A DNA stretch of 64,000 nucleotides from Pseudoalteromonas sp. H105. GTDB lineage: Bacteria > Pseudomonadota > Gammaproteobacteria > Enterobacterales > Alteromonadaceae. Shown piece after piece: positions 18,410-27,761 of the stretch. Each line of letters begins with the position of its first letter. The stretch's first letter is position 1. Position numbers and translations under genes: made by a program. The notes beneath the pieces were generated by a model that did not search any database, was not told the origin of the DNA, and was given only the letters and a program-made list of their open reading frames with translations. The stretch spans positions 186,001 through 250,000 of the forward strand of contig NZ_LOFH01000002.1 of the NCBI RefSeq assembly GCF_001469215.1, in the 5' to 3' direction.

Positions 18410-19213
18410 GGCCACAGTTTGTCGTGTTAGCGCAATGAGCTCACCGGATTGTGACCAAATAGCCCCATCTTCAAGTCCATACCCATCTTTACAATGATGG
18501 GTTATTGCTTCAAACCCTAGCCATTCACTCGCAGCTAATTGTGGTTCTTGCACGAATTCTAAATACCAAGACATACTGCTTGCCGGCGCAGGTTGCTGAA
18601 ACATTTGTAATAGAGTGGGGGGCCAAGCATCGGTAAGCGCGATAATGTGTGCTTCATTTAAATGTTGTGGAGTGTGCTTTAATTTCATCCAACCACCTAA
18701 ATGCGAAGTATCTGCACCAACAAACGGCATACCACCTTGTTGTGGACATAAATCGACATGTTGGAAAAATTCAGGCATGGCACCTGACTTAAAAGGAAGC
18801 GTATAGCGAGGATCCACAGGGGTTAAAGTCATTTCTTTTGACACGGGTACATGAATTCCAGAATTACGTGATTTAGCAAAACATGCTTGAACAATCACGC
18901 TTACTTGATCATTTTGCATGGCTTTTGCTAATACCTGTGTACTATTTTTACCTTCACGCAATATTTCAACATGCAATGAAAAATCTGTATCGGCTAATAA
19001 GGGACCGACAAAATTTGTGCTTAATGATAGTAAACGCCGCGATGGCTCAATTTGTTGGCGCATAGCTTGATAAAGTAGTGAAGCAGATAACCCGCCAAAT
19101 GCGGTTCTACCTTGGCACCAATTAGCTGGAAATTGCATGGTCGCTGATTTTTGCTCAAGCGCTGGCATGTTACCAATATTTGTTGCAGCGTGTAATAAAT
19201 CATCAAAGTGCAT
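18398..19213 (-). CDS. Acyl-CoA thioesterase, TesB-like double hotdog family
   Basis: 271 residues from the ATG at 19213, which has AGGAAC upstream; an upstream in-frame ATG at 19261 lacks comparable support. The N-terminal hotdog shows NWCQGRTAFGGLSASLLYQA, the helix-packing signature of TesB/4HBT_3 thioesterases, then LRLLSLSTNFVGP-type strands. A second hotdog holds SWYLEFVQEP. It should hydrolyse acyl-CoA to free acid in the cytoplasm. It converges with the solute-binding pseudogene, overlapping it by 12 bp. The chain-length preference is unknown. Confidence 0.8.
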   Translation of the reverse strand: MHFDDLLHAATNIGNMPALEQKSATMQFPANWCQGRTAFGGLSASLLYQAMRQQIEPSRRLLSLSTNFVGPLLADTDFSLHVEILREGKNSTQVLAKAMQNDQVSVIVQACFAKSRNSGIHVPVSKEMTLTPVDPRYTLPFKSGAMPEFFQHVDLCPQQGGMPFVGADTSHLGGWMKLKHTPQHLNEAHIIALTDAWPPTLLQMFQQPAPASSMSWYLEFVQEPQLAASEWLGFEAITHHCKDGYGLEDGAIWSQSGELIALTRQTVALFD

Positions 19214-19380
19214 AACTGTTCCTATTAATAATAAGTTGTTAACGTAATTTATATCACACAAAAACTGATCAGACCACTTGCGAAAACGGGCGGGAATGGT
19301 CTAAAAAACAGCAATCCACACTTCTTATAAGGTTATTTGCAAAATAAATGACAAAAAATTACTTTTTTTTCATTTTTACA

Positions 19381-19410
19381 GTTGAATTCAGTTTGGGGCA
19401 TCCCTATTTA
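19381..19410 (+). promoter_or_regulatory. Sigma-32-type heat-shock promoter of dnaK
   Basis: GTTGAA at 19381-19386, a 15-bp spacer and CCCTATTTA at 19402-19410 match the RpoH consensus (CTTGAA, then CCCCATNT). It lies 46 bp before the dnaK start and is the expected heat-shock element. The 5' leader contains the ribosome site GTTGGAGATG just before the ATG. Confidence 0.7.
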
Positions 19411-19455
19411 CTAGTCATCGAACGTATTAACGAATTTTGAAGTTGGAGATGATTC

Positions 19456-21375
19456 ATGGGTAAAATTATTGGAATCGATTTAGGTACTACTAACTCTTGT
19501 GTTGCAGTACTAGATGGCGATAAAGCACGCGTAATTGAAAATGCGGAAGGCGATCGCACAACACCGTCAATCATTGCGTACACGCAAGATGGTGAAACAT
19601 TAGTTGGTCAACCTGCAAAACGTCAAGCAGTGACAAATCCAACTAACACATTATTTGCGATTAAGCGTTTAATCGGCCGTCGTTTTGAAGACGAAGAAGT
19701 ACAACGTGATATCGGCATCATGCCTTTTGAAATTATCAAAGCAGATAATGGCGATGCATGGGTTGAAGCGGGCGGCGAAAAACGTGCTGCTCCACAAATT
19801 TCAGCAGAAGTACTTAAAAAAATGAAGAAGACGGCGGAAGACTTCTTAGGTGAAGAAGTAACAGAAGCGGTTATCACTGTACCTGCATACTTTAATGATT
19901 CACAACGTCAAGCAACAAAAGATGCGGGTCGTATTGCGGGTCTTGAAGTTAAACGTATTATCAATGAGCCAACAGCTGCTGCACTTGCATACGGCATGGA
20001 TAAAAATAAAGGCGAGAACATCGTTGCAGTATACGACTTAGGTGGTGGTACTTTTGATTTATCAATCATTGAAATTGATGAAGTTGAAGGTGAGCACACA
20101 TTTGAAGTACTTGCGACAAACGGTGATACTCACTTAGGTGGTGAAGATTTCGATAACCGTGTAATCAACTACTTAGTAGCTGAATTCAAGAAAGACCAAG
20201 GTATCGACTTAAAAACCGATCCACTTGCAATGCAACGTGTTAAAGAAGCAGCAGAAAAAGCAAAAATTGAACTTTCATCTGCACAATCAACAGAAGTAAA
20301 TCTTCCGTATGTAACAGCAGATGCAACAGGTCCTAAGCACATGAACGTGAAACTAACACGTGCTAAGCTTGAGTCACTTGTTGAAGATTTAGTTACTCAG
20401 TCAATTGAGCCGCTTAAACGCGCACTTGCTGATGCAGACTTATCTGTAAGCGACATCAACGACATCATTCTTGTTGGTGGTCAAACACGTATGCCATTAG
20501 TACAAAAAACTGTGGCTGAGTTCTTTGGTAAAGAGCCACGTAAAGATGTTAACCCAGATGAAGCAGTAGCCGTAGGCGCTGCAATTCAAGGTGGTGTACT
20601 TGCAGGTGACGTTAAAGACGTATTATTACTCGATGTTTCTCCACTGTCTTTAGGTATTGAGACGATGGGTTCAGTAATGACTGCGCTAATTGAGAAAAAT
20701 ACAACGATTCCTACTAAGAAATCGCAAACGTTCTCAACAGCTGAAGACAATCAAGCTGCGGTAACAATCCACGTCTTACAAGGTGAGCGTAAACGTTCTA
20801 GCGACAATAAATCTCTAGGTCAATTTAACCTAGAAGGTATTCGTCCAGCACAACGTGGTACACCACAAATCGAAGTTACTTTCGATGTAGATGCGGATGG
20901 TATCTTACATGTATCAGCGAAAGACAAAGATACAGGTAAAGAGCAAAAGATCACGATTCAAGCGTCTTCAGGCTTAAGCGATGAAGAAGTAGAGAAAATG
21001 GTTCGTGATGCAGAAGCTAACGCTGAAGAAGATAAAAAATTCGAAGAGCTAGTAGCGACACGTAACCAAGCTGATGCAATGGTTCACGGTACGCGTAAGC
21101 AAATCGATGAAGCTGGCGATGCACTGCCTAGTGAAGACAAAGAAGCAATTGAAGCGGCTGTTGTAGAACTAGAAGCGGCTATTAAGAGTGACAACAAAGA
21201 AGAGATTGAGGCTAAAACTCAAGCGCTTGCTGAAAAGTCACAAAAATTGATGGAAATCGCGCAAGCTAAAGCACAACAAACTGGCAGTGACGCTGGCGAG
21301 CAACCACAACAGTCAGCTAAACAAGATGACGACGTTGTAGATGCAGAGTTCGAAGAAGTAAAAGACGACAAGTAA
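19456..21375 (+). CDS. dnaK: Chaperone DnaK (Hsp70)
   Basis: 639 residues, essentially the length of E. coli DnaK. The ATPase domain starts with [17 protein letters not shown] and contains [18 protein letters not shown] and GGQTRMP. The linker [15 protein letters not shown] follows near residue 390, then the substrate-binding beta-sandwich and helical lid. The chain ends EEVKDDK, the canonical bacterial Hsp70 tail. It folds and protects nascent and stressed proteins with DnaJ and GrpE. It is followed by dnaJ after 212 bp containing a hairpin; codon use looks highly biased, as expected for an abundant protein. Confidence 0.99.
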   Translation: MGKIIGIDLGTTNSCVAVLDGDKARVIENAEGDRTTPSIIAYTQDGETLVGQPAKRQAVTNPTNTLFAIKRLIGRRFEDEEVQRDIGIMPFEIIKADNGDAWVEAGGEKRAAPQISAEVLKKMKKTAEDFLGEEVTEAVITVPAYFNDSQRQATKDAGRIAGLEVKRIINEPTAAALAYGMDKNKGENIVAVYDLGGGTFDLSIIEIDEVEGEHTFEVLATNGDTHLGGEDFDNRVINYLVAEFKKDQGIDLKTDPLAMQRVKEAAEKAKIELSSAQSTEVNLPYVTADATGPKHMNVKLTRAKLESLVEDLVTQSIEPLKRALADADLSVSDINDIILVGGQTRMPLVQKTVAEFFGKEPRKDVNPDEAVAVGAAIQGGVLAGDVKDVLLLDVSPLSLGIETMGSVMTALIEKNTTIPTKKSQTFSTAEDNQAAVTIHVLQGERKRSSDNKSLGQFNLEGIRPAQRGTPQIEVTFDVDADGILHVSAKDKDTGKEQKITIQASSGLSDEEVEKMVRDAEANAEEDKKFEELVATRNQADAMVHGTRKQIDEAGDALPSEDKEAIEAAVVELEAAIKSDNKEEIEAKTQALAEKSQKLMEIAQAKAQQTGSDAGEQPQQSAKQDDDVVDAEFEEVKDDK

Positions 21376-21447
21376 TTGTTGCCAACGCTTCTCACTAATG
21401 CAAAACACCATGACTAAATTGGGTGTTTAAGTTAGGATGAACAAATG

Positions 21448-21480
21448 AGGCGCGTAGGCTAAAGCTTAACGCGCCTTTTG
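21448..21480 (+). terminator. Hairpin between dnaK and dnaJ
   Basis: AGGCGCGT at 21448-21455 pairs perfectly with ACGCGCCT at 21469-21476 across a 13-nt loop and is followed by TTT. It is probably a partial terminator that keeps dnaJ expression below dnaK. Nothing else is evident in the 212-bp intergenic stretch. Confidence 0.6.
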
Positions 21481-21587
21481 CATGTAAGACGTACATGTAA
21501 AATAGCTTAAAAATGAATGGTAAATCGATTTGATTTATCGGTTTATCCGCAGCCAAGCTGCAGTAGCAAAAGAGTAGTGTGATAGAT

Positions 21588-22730
21588 ATGTCAAAACGCG
21601 ATTATTATGAAGTTCTTGGTGTGGCAAAAGATGCCAGCGAAAGAGACATTAAAAAAGCGTATAAACGCTTAGCGATGAAATATCATCCAGATCGTACCGC
21701 CGGTGATAAAGAGCTTGAGAGTAAGTTTAAAGAAGTAAAAGAAGCGTACGAAATTTTAACCGACGATCAAAAGCGCCAAATGTATGACCAATATGGCCAT
21801 GCAGCCTTTGAACAAGGTGGTGGCGGTGGCCACGGTGGATTTGGTGGCGGCCAAGGTGATTTTGGTGATATTTTTGGTGATGTTTTCGGTGATATCTTTG
21901 GCGGAGGTGGCGGTGGACGTCGTCAATCTCGCCAACAACGTGGTGCCGATTTACGTTACAACATGGACTTAAGCTTAGAAGAAGCGGTTCGTGGTAAAGA
22001 AGTTGAAATTAAAGTGCCAACGTGGGTGAGTTGCTCTCCATGTGACGGCAGCGGTGCAAAACCTGGTTCTAAACCAAAAACATGTACAACGTGTCACGGT
22101 GCAGGCCAAGTACAAATGCGCCAAGGTTTCTTTGCAGTGCAGCAAACTTGTCCTACGTGTCATGGCACAGGCCAGATAATTTCTGATCCCTGTAACAGTT
22201 GTCATGGCCAAGGCCGTGTAGAGAAAACCAAAACTTTATCAGTTAAAATACCAGCGGGTGTTGATACGGGCGACCGTATTCGTTTGTCTGGTGAAGGTGA
22301 AGCGGGCGCTCATGGAGCACCTGCGGGTGACTTATATGTGCAAGTATCGGTACGTGAACACCCAATCTTCGTGCGTGATGGTAACAACCTCTACTGTGAA
22401 GTACCAATCGGTTACACCACAGCAGCCCTAGGCGGTGAGATTGAAGTACCTACGCTTGACGGTCGCGCTAAGCTTAAAATACCTGCGGAGAGCCAAACGG
22501 GCAAAATGTTCCGCATGCGTGGCAAAGGTGTTAAATCAGTGCGCAGTGGTGCAGTTGGTGATTTGCTTTGCAAAGTGGTTATTGAAACACCGGTTAACTT
22601 AAACGAACGTCAACGTGAATTACTTGAAGAGCTTGAGCTGAGCATGGGCAAAGATGGTTCAAAAAACCGCCCTAAAGAAAAAGGCTTCTTTGATGGCGTG
22701 AAAAAATTCTTTGATGATTTGACCAAGTAA
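21588..22730 (+). CDS. dnaJ: Chaperone DnaJ (Hsp40, type I)
   Basis: 380 residues from the ATG at 21588 ([11 protein letters not shown]); an upstream GTG at 21579 would add three residues. The J-domain carries the HPD tripeptide in YHPDRTAG. A glycine/phenylalanine-rich linker follows (about residues 75-110), then four CXXCXGXG zinc repeats ([32 protein letters not shown]), then the peptide-binding domains. It delivers clients to DnaK and stimulates its ATPase. It is fully intact and of normal type I layout. Confidence 0.98.
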   Translation: MSKRDYYEVLGVAKDASERDIKKAYKRLAMKYHPDRTAGDKELESKFKEVKEAYEILTDDQKRQMYDQYGHAAFEQGGGGGHGGFGGGQGDFGDIFGDVFGDIFGGGGGGRRQSRQQRGADLRYNMDLSLEEAVRGKEVEIKVPTWVSCSPCDGSGAKPGSKPKTCTTCHGAGQVQMRQGFFAVQQTCPTCHGTGQIISDPCNSCHGQGRVEKTKTLSVKIPAGVDTGDRIRLSGEGEAGAHGAPAGDLYVQVSVREHPIFVRDGNNLYCEVPIGYTTAALGGEIEVPTLDGRAKLKIPAESQTGKMFRMRGKGVKSVRSGAVGDLLCKVVIETPVNLNERQRELLEELELSMGKDGSKNRPKEKGFFDGVKKFFDDLTK

Positions 22731-22747
22731 CAATCGTTAAGTGATTT

Positions 22748-22777
22748 AAAAAATGGTGCCAAATGGCGCCATTTTTA
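22748..22777 (+). terminator. Factor-independent terminator after dnaJ
   Basis: An AAAAATGG/GCC stem around the loop AAAT pairs with GGCGCCATTTTT just after the dnaJ stop. The structure is symmetric and ends in a U-run. Confidence 0.75.
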
Positions 22778-23130
22778 ATATATTTTGAAAGAAATAGCGT
22801 GTGTATTCAATCATAAGTACGCGCTTATATTTAGCAGCACTCCCTCCGCCTAAGCGTTAACCTTCCCTGCATAAAATTAAAACCAGATTTTTATTTAACC
22901 TGAACTCTGGTTAAGAGATGTATCAATATACGGATATTAAATGATAAATTTTTACAAGTCGCCGCTGGAGATAAATTTATTATCCAGAATTCAGGTTATT
23001 TATAATGTTTTTTTTAGTGCAATGAATAACCAAATAAAAATCAACTTTTGCTTTATTGCTGGCCAAATATTCTACAAACTATGTAATCATTTGCAGTACG
23101 GTTAACGTACAGGTTTAAGGATAAATAATA
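22778..23130. repeat. Gene-free stretch with a dispersed-type inverted repeat
   Basis: No credible gene is present between the dnaJ terminator and ybaK. TAACCTGAACTCTGG at 22896-22910 and CCAGAATTCAGGTTA at 22984-22998 are inverted copies differing at one base, 73 bp apart. The left copy can also form a local hairpin, AACCAGA at 22881-22887 with TCTGGTT at 22906-22912. This looks like a small repeat or MITE-like remnant. The rest is AT-rich and probably holds the ybaK promoter. Confidence 0.5.
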
Positions 23131-23592
23131 ATGACACCGGCCATTATACTTTTAGAAAAAGAGCACATTAACTTTACCGTATTAAGTTATGAACATGATG
23201 CAACAGCAGCACACTTTGGACTCGAAGCGATTGAAAATCTTGAATTAAATGCAGAAAAAGTATTTAAAACGTTAGTGTTAGAAGCCAATAATAACAAACT
23301 CGTTGTAGCAATTACGCCGGTATCGCAGCAGGTCAATTTAAAGCAACTGGCTAAAGCATGTGGAGTTAAAAAAGTAGCGATGGGTGAACCAAAAAAAGTG
23401 ACTGCCAGTACGGGCTATATTTTAGGGGGAGTCAGCCCGCTTGGGCAAAAAAAGCGCCTTGATACGTATATTCATCACAGTGCCGAAAAGTTTAACACCA
23501 TTTATGTGAGTGCAGGTAAGCGCGGCCTTGAGATAGCGCTTTGTCCTTTCGATTTAAAAAAACTTACACAGGCAACGTTTGCGTGTTTTTGA
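23131..23592 (+). CDS. ybaK: YbaK-type Cys-tRNA(Pro)/Cys-tRNA deacylase
   Basis: 153 residues matching the YbaK/EbsC family. The invariant features are an early VLSYEHDATAAHFGLEA, the central lysine in EKVFKTLVL, VNLKQLAKACGVKKVAMG and TGYILGGVSPLGQKKRL. YbaK clears cysteine mischarged onto tRNA-Pro by prolyl-tRNA synthetase in the cytoplasm. It is a monocistronic gene with AAGGATAA before the ATG and its own terminator downstream. The length matches E. coli YbaK (159). Confidence 0.93.
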   Translation: MTPAIILLEKEHINFTVLSYEHDATAAHFGLEAIENLELNAEKVFKTLVLEANNNKLVVAITPVSQQVNLKQLAKACGVKKVAMGEPKKVTASTGYILGGVSPLGQKKRLDTYIHHSAEKFNTIYVSAGKRGLEIALCPFDLKKLTQATFACF

Positions 23593-23650
23593 TAAATAAG
23601 ATGATAGATTTGCGCTTTTATTGAACCAAAAATCAAAAATACCCTCAATT

Positions 23651-23675
23651 CAGCTTACACGTGTAAGCTGTTTTT
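23651..23675 (+). terminator. Factor-independent terminator after ybaK
   Basis: A perfect 20-bp palindrome, CAGCTTACACGTGTAAGCTG at 23651-23670, followed by TTTTT. Confidence 0.8.
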
Positions 23676-23784
23676 ATTCAATAACTTATGCATACCAAAA
23701 ATAAATAAATTGAAAAAAGTGTTAAAAAGTTGGTTAGAGCAATTGATCTAAAGCGATTTTTATGACGTAATAGTACTATAAATT

Positions 23785-23801
23785 ATCTGGTCGGATGAGT
23801 T
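23785..23801 (+). promoter_or_regulatory. FadR-like operator at the fadE start
   Basis: ATCTGGTCGGATGAGTT is close to the FadR palindrome (AACTGGTCNGACCAGTT): the left half is nearly exact and the right half is degraded. It lies just before the fadE ATG, where binding would block transcription or initiation. Fatty-acid control of an acyl-CoA dehydrogenase is what the site predicts. A fadR gene is not in the window. Confidence 0.5.
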
Positions 23802-23805
23802 AATC

Positions 23806-26061
23806 ATGAGTTTACGTACAAAATTAAAAAAAGTGTTACCTAGTATTTCTATTACTGAACAAGAAGCGCTTGATGCGGGTGATGTTTGGTTAGAGGGCTC
23901 TATCTACCAAGGTAAGCCTGATTTTAGCGCCTTGCGCGCTGTGCCAGCTGCAACATTAAGTGCAGACGAGCAAGCCTTTATAGATGGCCCGTTACAAGAA
24001 CTAATGGGTATGATTGATGATACAGAGATTCAAAATGGTATTCATTTACCTGATTACATTCTCGATTTTCTTAAAAAAGAACGTTTCTTTTCACTTATCA
24101 TCCCTAAGTCGTTCGGCGGGTTAGAGTTTAGCCCTTATGCTAACTCAACTATCGTAGGAACCATTGCGACTAAAAGCTCTGCGGTGGCGGTAACGGTAAT
24201 GGTACCTAACTCATTAGGTCCGGGTGAGTTACTCCTTCATTTTGGTACAAAAGAGCAACAAGCTCATTACTTACCACGCTTAGCAAATGGCCGTGATATT
24301 CCCTGTTTTGCATTGACTAGCCCAGAAGCGGGTTCTGATGCAGGCGGTATCCCTGATTTAGGCACCGTGACTAAAGGCATGTATAAAGGTGAAGAAGTAT
24401 TAGGCCTTGAAATTACATGGGACAAACGTTACATCACGTTAGCACCTATCGCGACTGTGCTTGGTTTAGCCTTTAAAGTAGTTGACCCTGATGGTCTACT
24501 TGGCGGCAAAGAAAACCTAGGCATTACCTGTGCGCTTATTCCAAAAGAGCACCCAGGTGTTGAGCTTGGTAATCGCCACGATCCTATGGGTATTCGCTTT
24601 TACAACGGTACTACCCGTGGTAACAAAGTATTTGTACCAATGGACTTCATTATTGGTGGTCAAAAGAACATCGGCCGCGGTTGGCAAATGCTTGTTAGCT
24701 GCTTAGGCGCTGGCCGTGGTATTTCATTACCGGCATTAGGTGTAAGTTCGTCACAAGTTGCATTTAAAGGTGCATCTGAGTATGCCGCAGTGCGTGAGCA
24801 ATTTGGCTTAGCCATTGGTCAGTTTGAAGGTATTCAAGAAAAACTAGCAGACATTGCAGGTAAAACATACCTTCAAGAAGCGATGCGAGTGCTGACAACT
24901 GAAGGCTTAGGCATGGGCTTAAAACCATCCGTTGTTACAGCGATTGCAAAATACCACATGACAGAGATTGGTCGCGATGTACTTGATTCAGCAATGGATA
25001 TCCAAGCAGGTAAAGCGATTCAAAATGGCCCGCAAAATACATTAGCCAGTGGCTATGTGGCACAGCCTATTGCTATCACGGTAGAAGGTGCAAACATTCT
25101 AACTCGTAACCTAATGATTTTTGGTCAAGGTGTTATGCGTTGCCACCCATATTTACAATCTATGGTTGAGTCAATCCACAGTGAAGATAAAAACGCAGAC
25201 AAAGAATTCAACAGCATACTACGTAAAACAGTTGGTTACAGTGTAGGTAACAGCTTACGTGCATTCCGTTTAGGTGTTTTACCATTTACCGCGGGTGCTG
25301 AGTCTAAATTGCCAGAAGTGCGCGAATACGAAAAAGCAGCGCAAAAGTTATCTGCTAAACTCGCTGTATATGCTGACTTCTCGTTACTAGTGCTTGGCGG
25401 TAAACTTAAGCAAGCTGAAATGCTTTCTGCACGCCTAGGTGATGTGATGAGCTTTTTATATGCGGCGATGGCATCAATCAAGTACTACGAGCAAAAAGTA
25501 GCGAGCAGTGAGCGTGAACAAGCAGCGCCATACTTCCACTATGCAACTCGTTTTGCTCTTCAAAGCGCTGAAGAAGCATTGCACAAGTTTTTAGATAACT
25601 TCCCAGCAAGTGGTACACGTAAGTTTATGCGTTTCATTACCATGAACTACTCAACTAAAATGCCAAAGATCAGTGATGACTTAATCCGTGAACTTTCTAA
25701 GCAAGCACAGCTAGATACAGCGTTTAAAAAGCAAATCACGCATTTAGTTAAGCCAGTTGAAGGCGACGGTCATCATATTAATGAACAAGCATACCAAGCT
25801 AAAATGGCGTGTTTAGACTTACTTGCAAAAGTTAAAAAAGCGTTGCGCAGCAAAACAATCAAGCCAGGTATCCGTTTTGCGTTAACACTTGATAATGCGC
25901 TTGTGGCTAACATCATCACAGAAGATGAGTATGCAAAACTAATTGATTACAACAAAAAGCGTGAACGCGCAATTCGTGTTGATGAGTTTGATTTTGACTT
26001 AAACTTGTTAGATGAAAATGCAAAGCCAGTAAACCCACTGAAAAGCGTTGTTAATCAGTAA
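23806..26061 (+). CDS. fadE: Acyl-CoA dehydrogenase FadE
   Basis: 751 residues of the FadE/YafH subgroup. E. coli FadE is about 814 residues; here the N-terminal hydrophobic extension is missing. It has the acyl-CoA dehydrogenase N-terminal helical domain (LIIPKSFGGLEFSPYANS), the flavin-contact element FALTSPEAGSDAGG near residue 170, the middle beta domain, and the C-terminal helical domain with VREQFGLAIGQFEGIQEKLA and VEGANILTRNLMIFGQGVMR. It catalyses the first step of fatty-acid beta-oxidation (acyl-CoA to trans-2-enoyl-CoA, FAD-dependent). A FadR-like site precedes it and two terminators follow. Confidence 0.94.
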   Translation: MSLRTKLKKVLPSISITEQEALDAGDVWLEGSIYQGKPDFSALRAVPAATLSADEQAFIDGPLQELMGMIDDTEIQNGIHLPDYILDFLKKERFFSLIIPKSFGGLEFSPYANSTIVGTIATKSSAVAVTVMVPNSLGPGELLLHFGTKEQQAHYLPRLANGRDIPCFALTSPEAGSDAGGIPDLGTVTKGMYKGEEVLGLEITWDKRYITLAPIATVLGLAFKVVDPDGLLGGKENLGITCALIPKEHPGVELGNRHDPMGIRFYNGTTRGNKVFVPMDFIIGGQKNIGRGWQMLVSCLGAGRGISLPALGVSSSQVAFKGASEYAAVREQFGLAIGQFEGIQEKLADIAGKTYLQEAMRVLTTEGLGMGLKPSVVTAIAKYHMTEIGRDVLDSAMDIQAGKAIQNGPQNTLASGYVAQPIAITVEGANILTRNLMIFGQGVMRCHPYLQSMVESIHSEDKNADKEFNSILRKTVGYSVGNSLRAFRLGVLPFTAGAESKLPEVREYEKAAQKLSAKLAVYADFSLLVLGGKLKQAEMLSARLGDVMSFLYAAMASIKYYEQKVASSEREQAAPYFHYATRFALQSAEEALHKFLDNFPASGTRKFMRFITMNYSTKMPKISDDLIRELSKQAQLDTAFKKQITHLVKPVEGDGHHINEQAYQAKMACLDLLAKVKKALRSKTIKPGIRFALTLDNALVANIITEDEYAKLIDYNKKRERAIRVDEFDFDLNLLDENAKPVNPLKSVVNQ

Positions 26062-26084
26062 TATTTGATTTAATTCAACAATGT

Positions 26085-26110
26085 AAGCGCCCAGCAGTTC
26101 GGGCGCTTTT
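26085..26110 (+). terminator. First terminator after fadE
   Basis: AAGCGCCC at 26085-26092 pairs with GGGCGCTT at 26101-26108, followed by TT. Confidence 0.75.
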
Positions 26111-26116
26111 ATATTC

Positions 26117-26148
26117 AAAAGCCCATACAAAATTGTGTGGGCTTTTTT
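26117..26148 (+). terminator. Second terminator after fadE
   Basis: AAAAGCCCATACAA pairs with TTGTGTGGGCTTTT (one G-U pair) followed by further T residues. The symmetric form would also stop transcription entering from the accessory island. Confidence 0.75.
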
Positions 26149-26184
26149 GTTCGCGGTTATTAAATTACTCGTGCCATTTAAAAC

Positions 26185-26402
26185 GAAATGGACAAGCCAA
26201 CACAAATTATAAAAGACGATAAAACCCTCACCTTTACGTATGGCCCACAGCACAGCGTAATTTTGACCCATTTGGTAAACCACGGCTAGCCAGTGGCGAG
26301 TTAAAGCCGTATGGCAATTCAAAACTTGATGACTTAGAGGATGCTAAAACACGAAGAGGCTTTACCGATCACGAACATTTAGATAATGTAGAGCTCATTC
26401 AT
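26185..26402 (+). pseudogene. RHS core remnant with internal deletion
   Basis: In one frame 26185-26256 reads KPTQIIKDDKTLTFTYGPQH, and after a frame change near 26262 it continues NFDPFGKPRLASGELKPYGN and RRGFTDHEHLDNVELIH into the gene at 26403. Both blocks are RHS/YD core sequence. In full-length RHS proteins they are separated by many residues (YD repeats and a DHLG-type segment), so the core has lost its middle and all of its N-terminal part. A stop at 26179 bounds it upstream. It is a relic that could serve only as homology for recombination. Confidence 0.7.
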
Positions 26403-27314
26403 ATGAACGGGCGGGTGTACGATTATAACCTTGGCAGGTTTATGAGTGTAGATCCGCTTATTCAGTCACCTGGAAATTCACAGTCGATAAACCCGTATTC
26501 GTATATTATGAATAATCCTCTGGCGGGGACTGATCCGACTGGGTATGCTAAAGAAGAGCTTACAAAAATAGAGCACACCAAAACCACAGAAAAAGTTGCT
26601 GTAACTGGATCAAGAATTAAACGTACAGTGACGACTGATGTGTCTGGTACTGCTACCTTTACAACGGGGAATGGGGCAACAAAGACACAATCTTTTTCAG
26701 CGACTTACAGCGGTGGCAAAGTCGCCAGTATGGATATAGGCAGTCAGAAAAATATTGCTCAAAAGTCGGGAGAAGGGAATGGTGGTACCAATCAAAGTCA
26801 AATATCTGTTACAGGCAGTGCTGAAGAGTCAACTAGTGCAAAACTTTCGGTACCCAGCAAAGATGTACTAGGTACAAAGGAAATGGACAGTCAAGCTACA
26901 GAAATAATCAATAACTTTGAAAGTGGTGGGACCAAGGAACAGGGGATTTTAGTTGATAAATCAGGGAAACACATAGAACCTGAGTCTTGCAATAATAAAG
27001 GTTGCAGTTTCGACTCACCTAAAAATATTCGTTTTGTAGCTCATTCACATGTTGAAAGCAACCATCCTCATAGTGGTATGGCAGAGGCAACTACAAAAAA
27101 AAGGGAAATGCCAGGACCTGGCGACCATTCGTTTCTGGTCAAAAAAAATGCGCCTAATTACTTTCGAACACCATCTGGAGTTATAAAGGTGCTCGAGTAC
27201 AAGGGTGGGCAGTATCAGGTCAGGACGTTAAGTACAGGCTCTATTTCTCCAAACTGGAATCCTTCGGACGCAAATTTATCAAGAAGAGAAATAAAAAAGG
27301 CACTGAAAAGATGA
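26403..27314 (+). CDS. RHS C-terminal tip with JAB/DUF4329-like toxin domain
   Basis: 303 residues from the ATG at 26403, although the RHS frame is open further 5'. It starts with the RHS-associated core end MNGRVYDYNLGRFMSVDPLI and NPYSYIMNNPLAGTDPTGYA, after which the polymorphic toxin begins. The tip contains KEQGILVDKSG, then FVAHSHVESNHP, and finally PGPGDHSFLVKKN plus YFRTPSGVIKVLEY. This is the order Glu, His-x-His, Asp seen in JAB/JAMM metallopeptidase folds and DUF4329-like tips; the enzymatic assignment is tentative. It overlaps the next gene by 4 bp (ATGA), as toxin-immunity pairs do. The truncated core means it is probably not delivered on its own. Confidence 0.65.
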   Translation: MNGRVYDYNLGRFMSVDPLIQSPGNSQSINPYSYIMNNPLAGTDPTGYAKEELTKIEHTKTTEKVAVTGSRIKRTVTTDVSGTATFTTGNGATKTQSFSATYSGGKVASMDIGSQKNIAQKSGEGNGGTNQSQISVTGSAEESTSAKLSVPSKDVLGTKEMDSQATEIINNFESGGTKEQGILVDKSGKHIEPESCNNKGCSFDSPKNIRFVAHSHVESNHPHSGMAEATTKKREMPGPGDHSFLVKKNAPNYFRTPSGVIKVLEYKGGQYQVRTLSTGSISPNWNPSDANLSRREIKKALKR

Positions 27315-27721
27315 AAAATTTTAAATTAATACTGATTTTAATGTTCATGTCGACTTCTTTATTCGTAAGGGGTCATGCAAAAAGTGATATAGAGGTTATT
27401 TCAGTTTCCATGTATGAAGTACTTGTTAGCCCAGATAAATTTCATGGAAAGAATATTGAGATAACTGGTGTATATAAATTTGATTTAGACTTGGCCACTC
27501 TATACCCTAGTAAGGAATATTTTATTGAAGACGTTTTTGAGTCATCACTAAGCATACACCTACCTGTATGGATTACCTCTGAAAACTTAGAGGGGCTTAC
27601 TGAATTAGATGGAGAGTATGTTAGGGTTACAGGGGAGTTTGATGCGAAAAACAGGGGCTATGGAGGGTTTAATAAAGGTCAAATATTCAATGTTAAACAG
27701 ATAATAAGGCACTCTAAGTAA
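27311..27721 (+). CDS. Candidate exported immunity protein of the RHS tip
   Basis: 136 residues with an N-terminal signal peptide (FKLILILMFMSTSLFV, cleavage probably after GHA). The mature part, SPDKFHGKNIEITGVYKFD and YVRVTGEFDAKNRG, suggests a small beta-barrel such as an OB-fold; no family is recognised with confidence. Its start overlaps the toxin stop by 4 bp, the usual linkage of toxin and immunity genes. The signal peptide implies that protection is needed in the periplasm. The function is inferred from position only. Confidence 0.6.
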   Translation: MKNFKLILILMFMSTSLFVRGHAKSDIEVISVSMYEVLVSPDKFHGKNIEITGVYKFDLDLATLYPSKEYFIEDVFESSLSIHLPVWITSENLEGLTELDGEYVRVTGEFDAKNRGYGGFNKGQIFNVKQIIRHSK

Positions 27722-27728
27722 CAGGTCT

Positions 27729-27758
27729 GTTACCTGTCACCTTATTGTGGCAGGTAAC
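27729..27758 (+). terminator. Hairpin after the first immunity gene
   Basis: GTTACCTG at 27729-27736 pairs with CAGGTAAC at 27751-27758, with an inner CAC/GTG pairing. It has no U-run, so it is either a weak terminator or a structural element of the recombination module. A comparable hairpin follows the second immunity gene at 30275. Confidence 0.5.
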
Positions 27759-27761
27759 CCA

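Noticed and set aside
19277-19310. CTTGCGAAAACGGGCGGG as a second heat-shock promoter for dnaK
   Set aside because: Only the -35-like part is present; no CCCCAT-type -10 at the right distance, whereas the site at 19381 fits both.
26403-26560. Intact, deliverable RHS effector
   Set aside because: Only the last part of the core is present; an RHS shell of well over 1000 residues and any secretion adaptor are missing.
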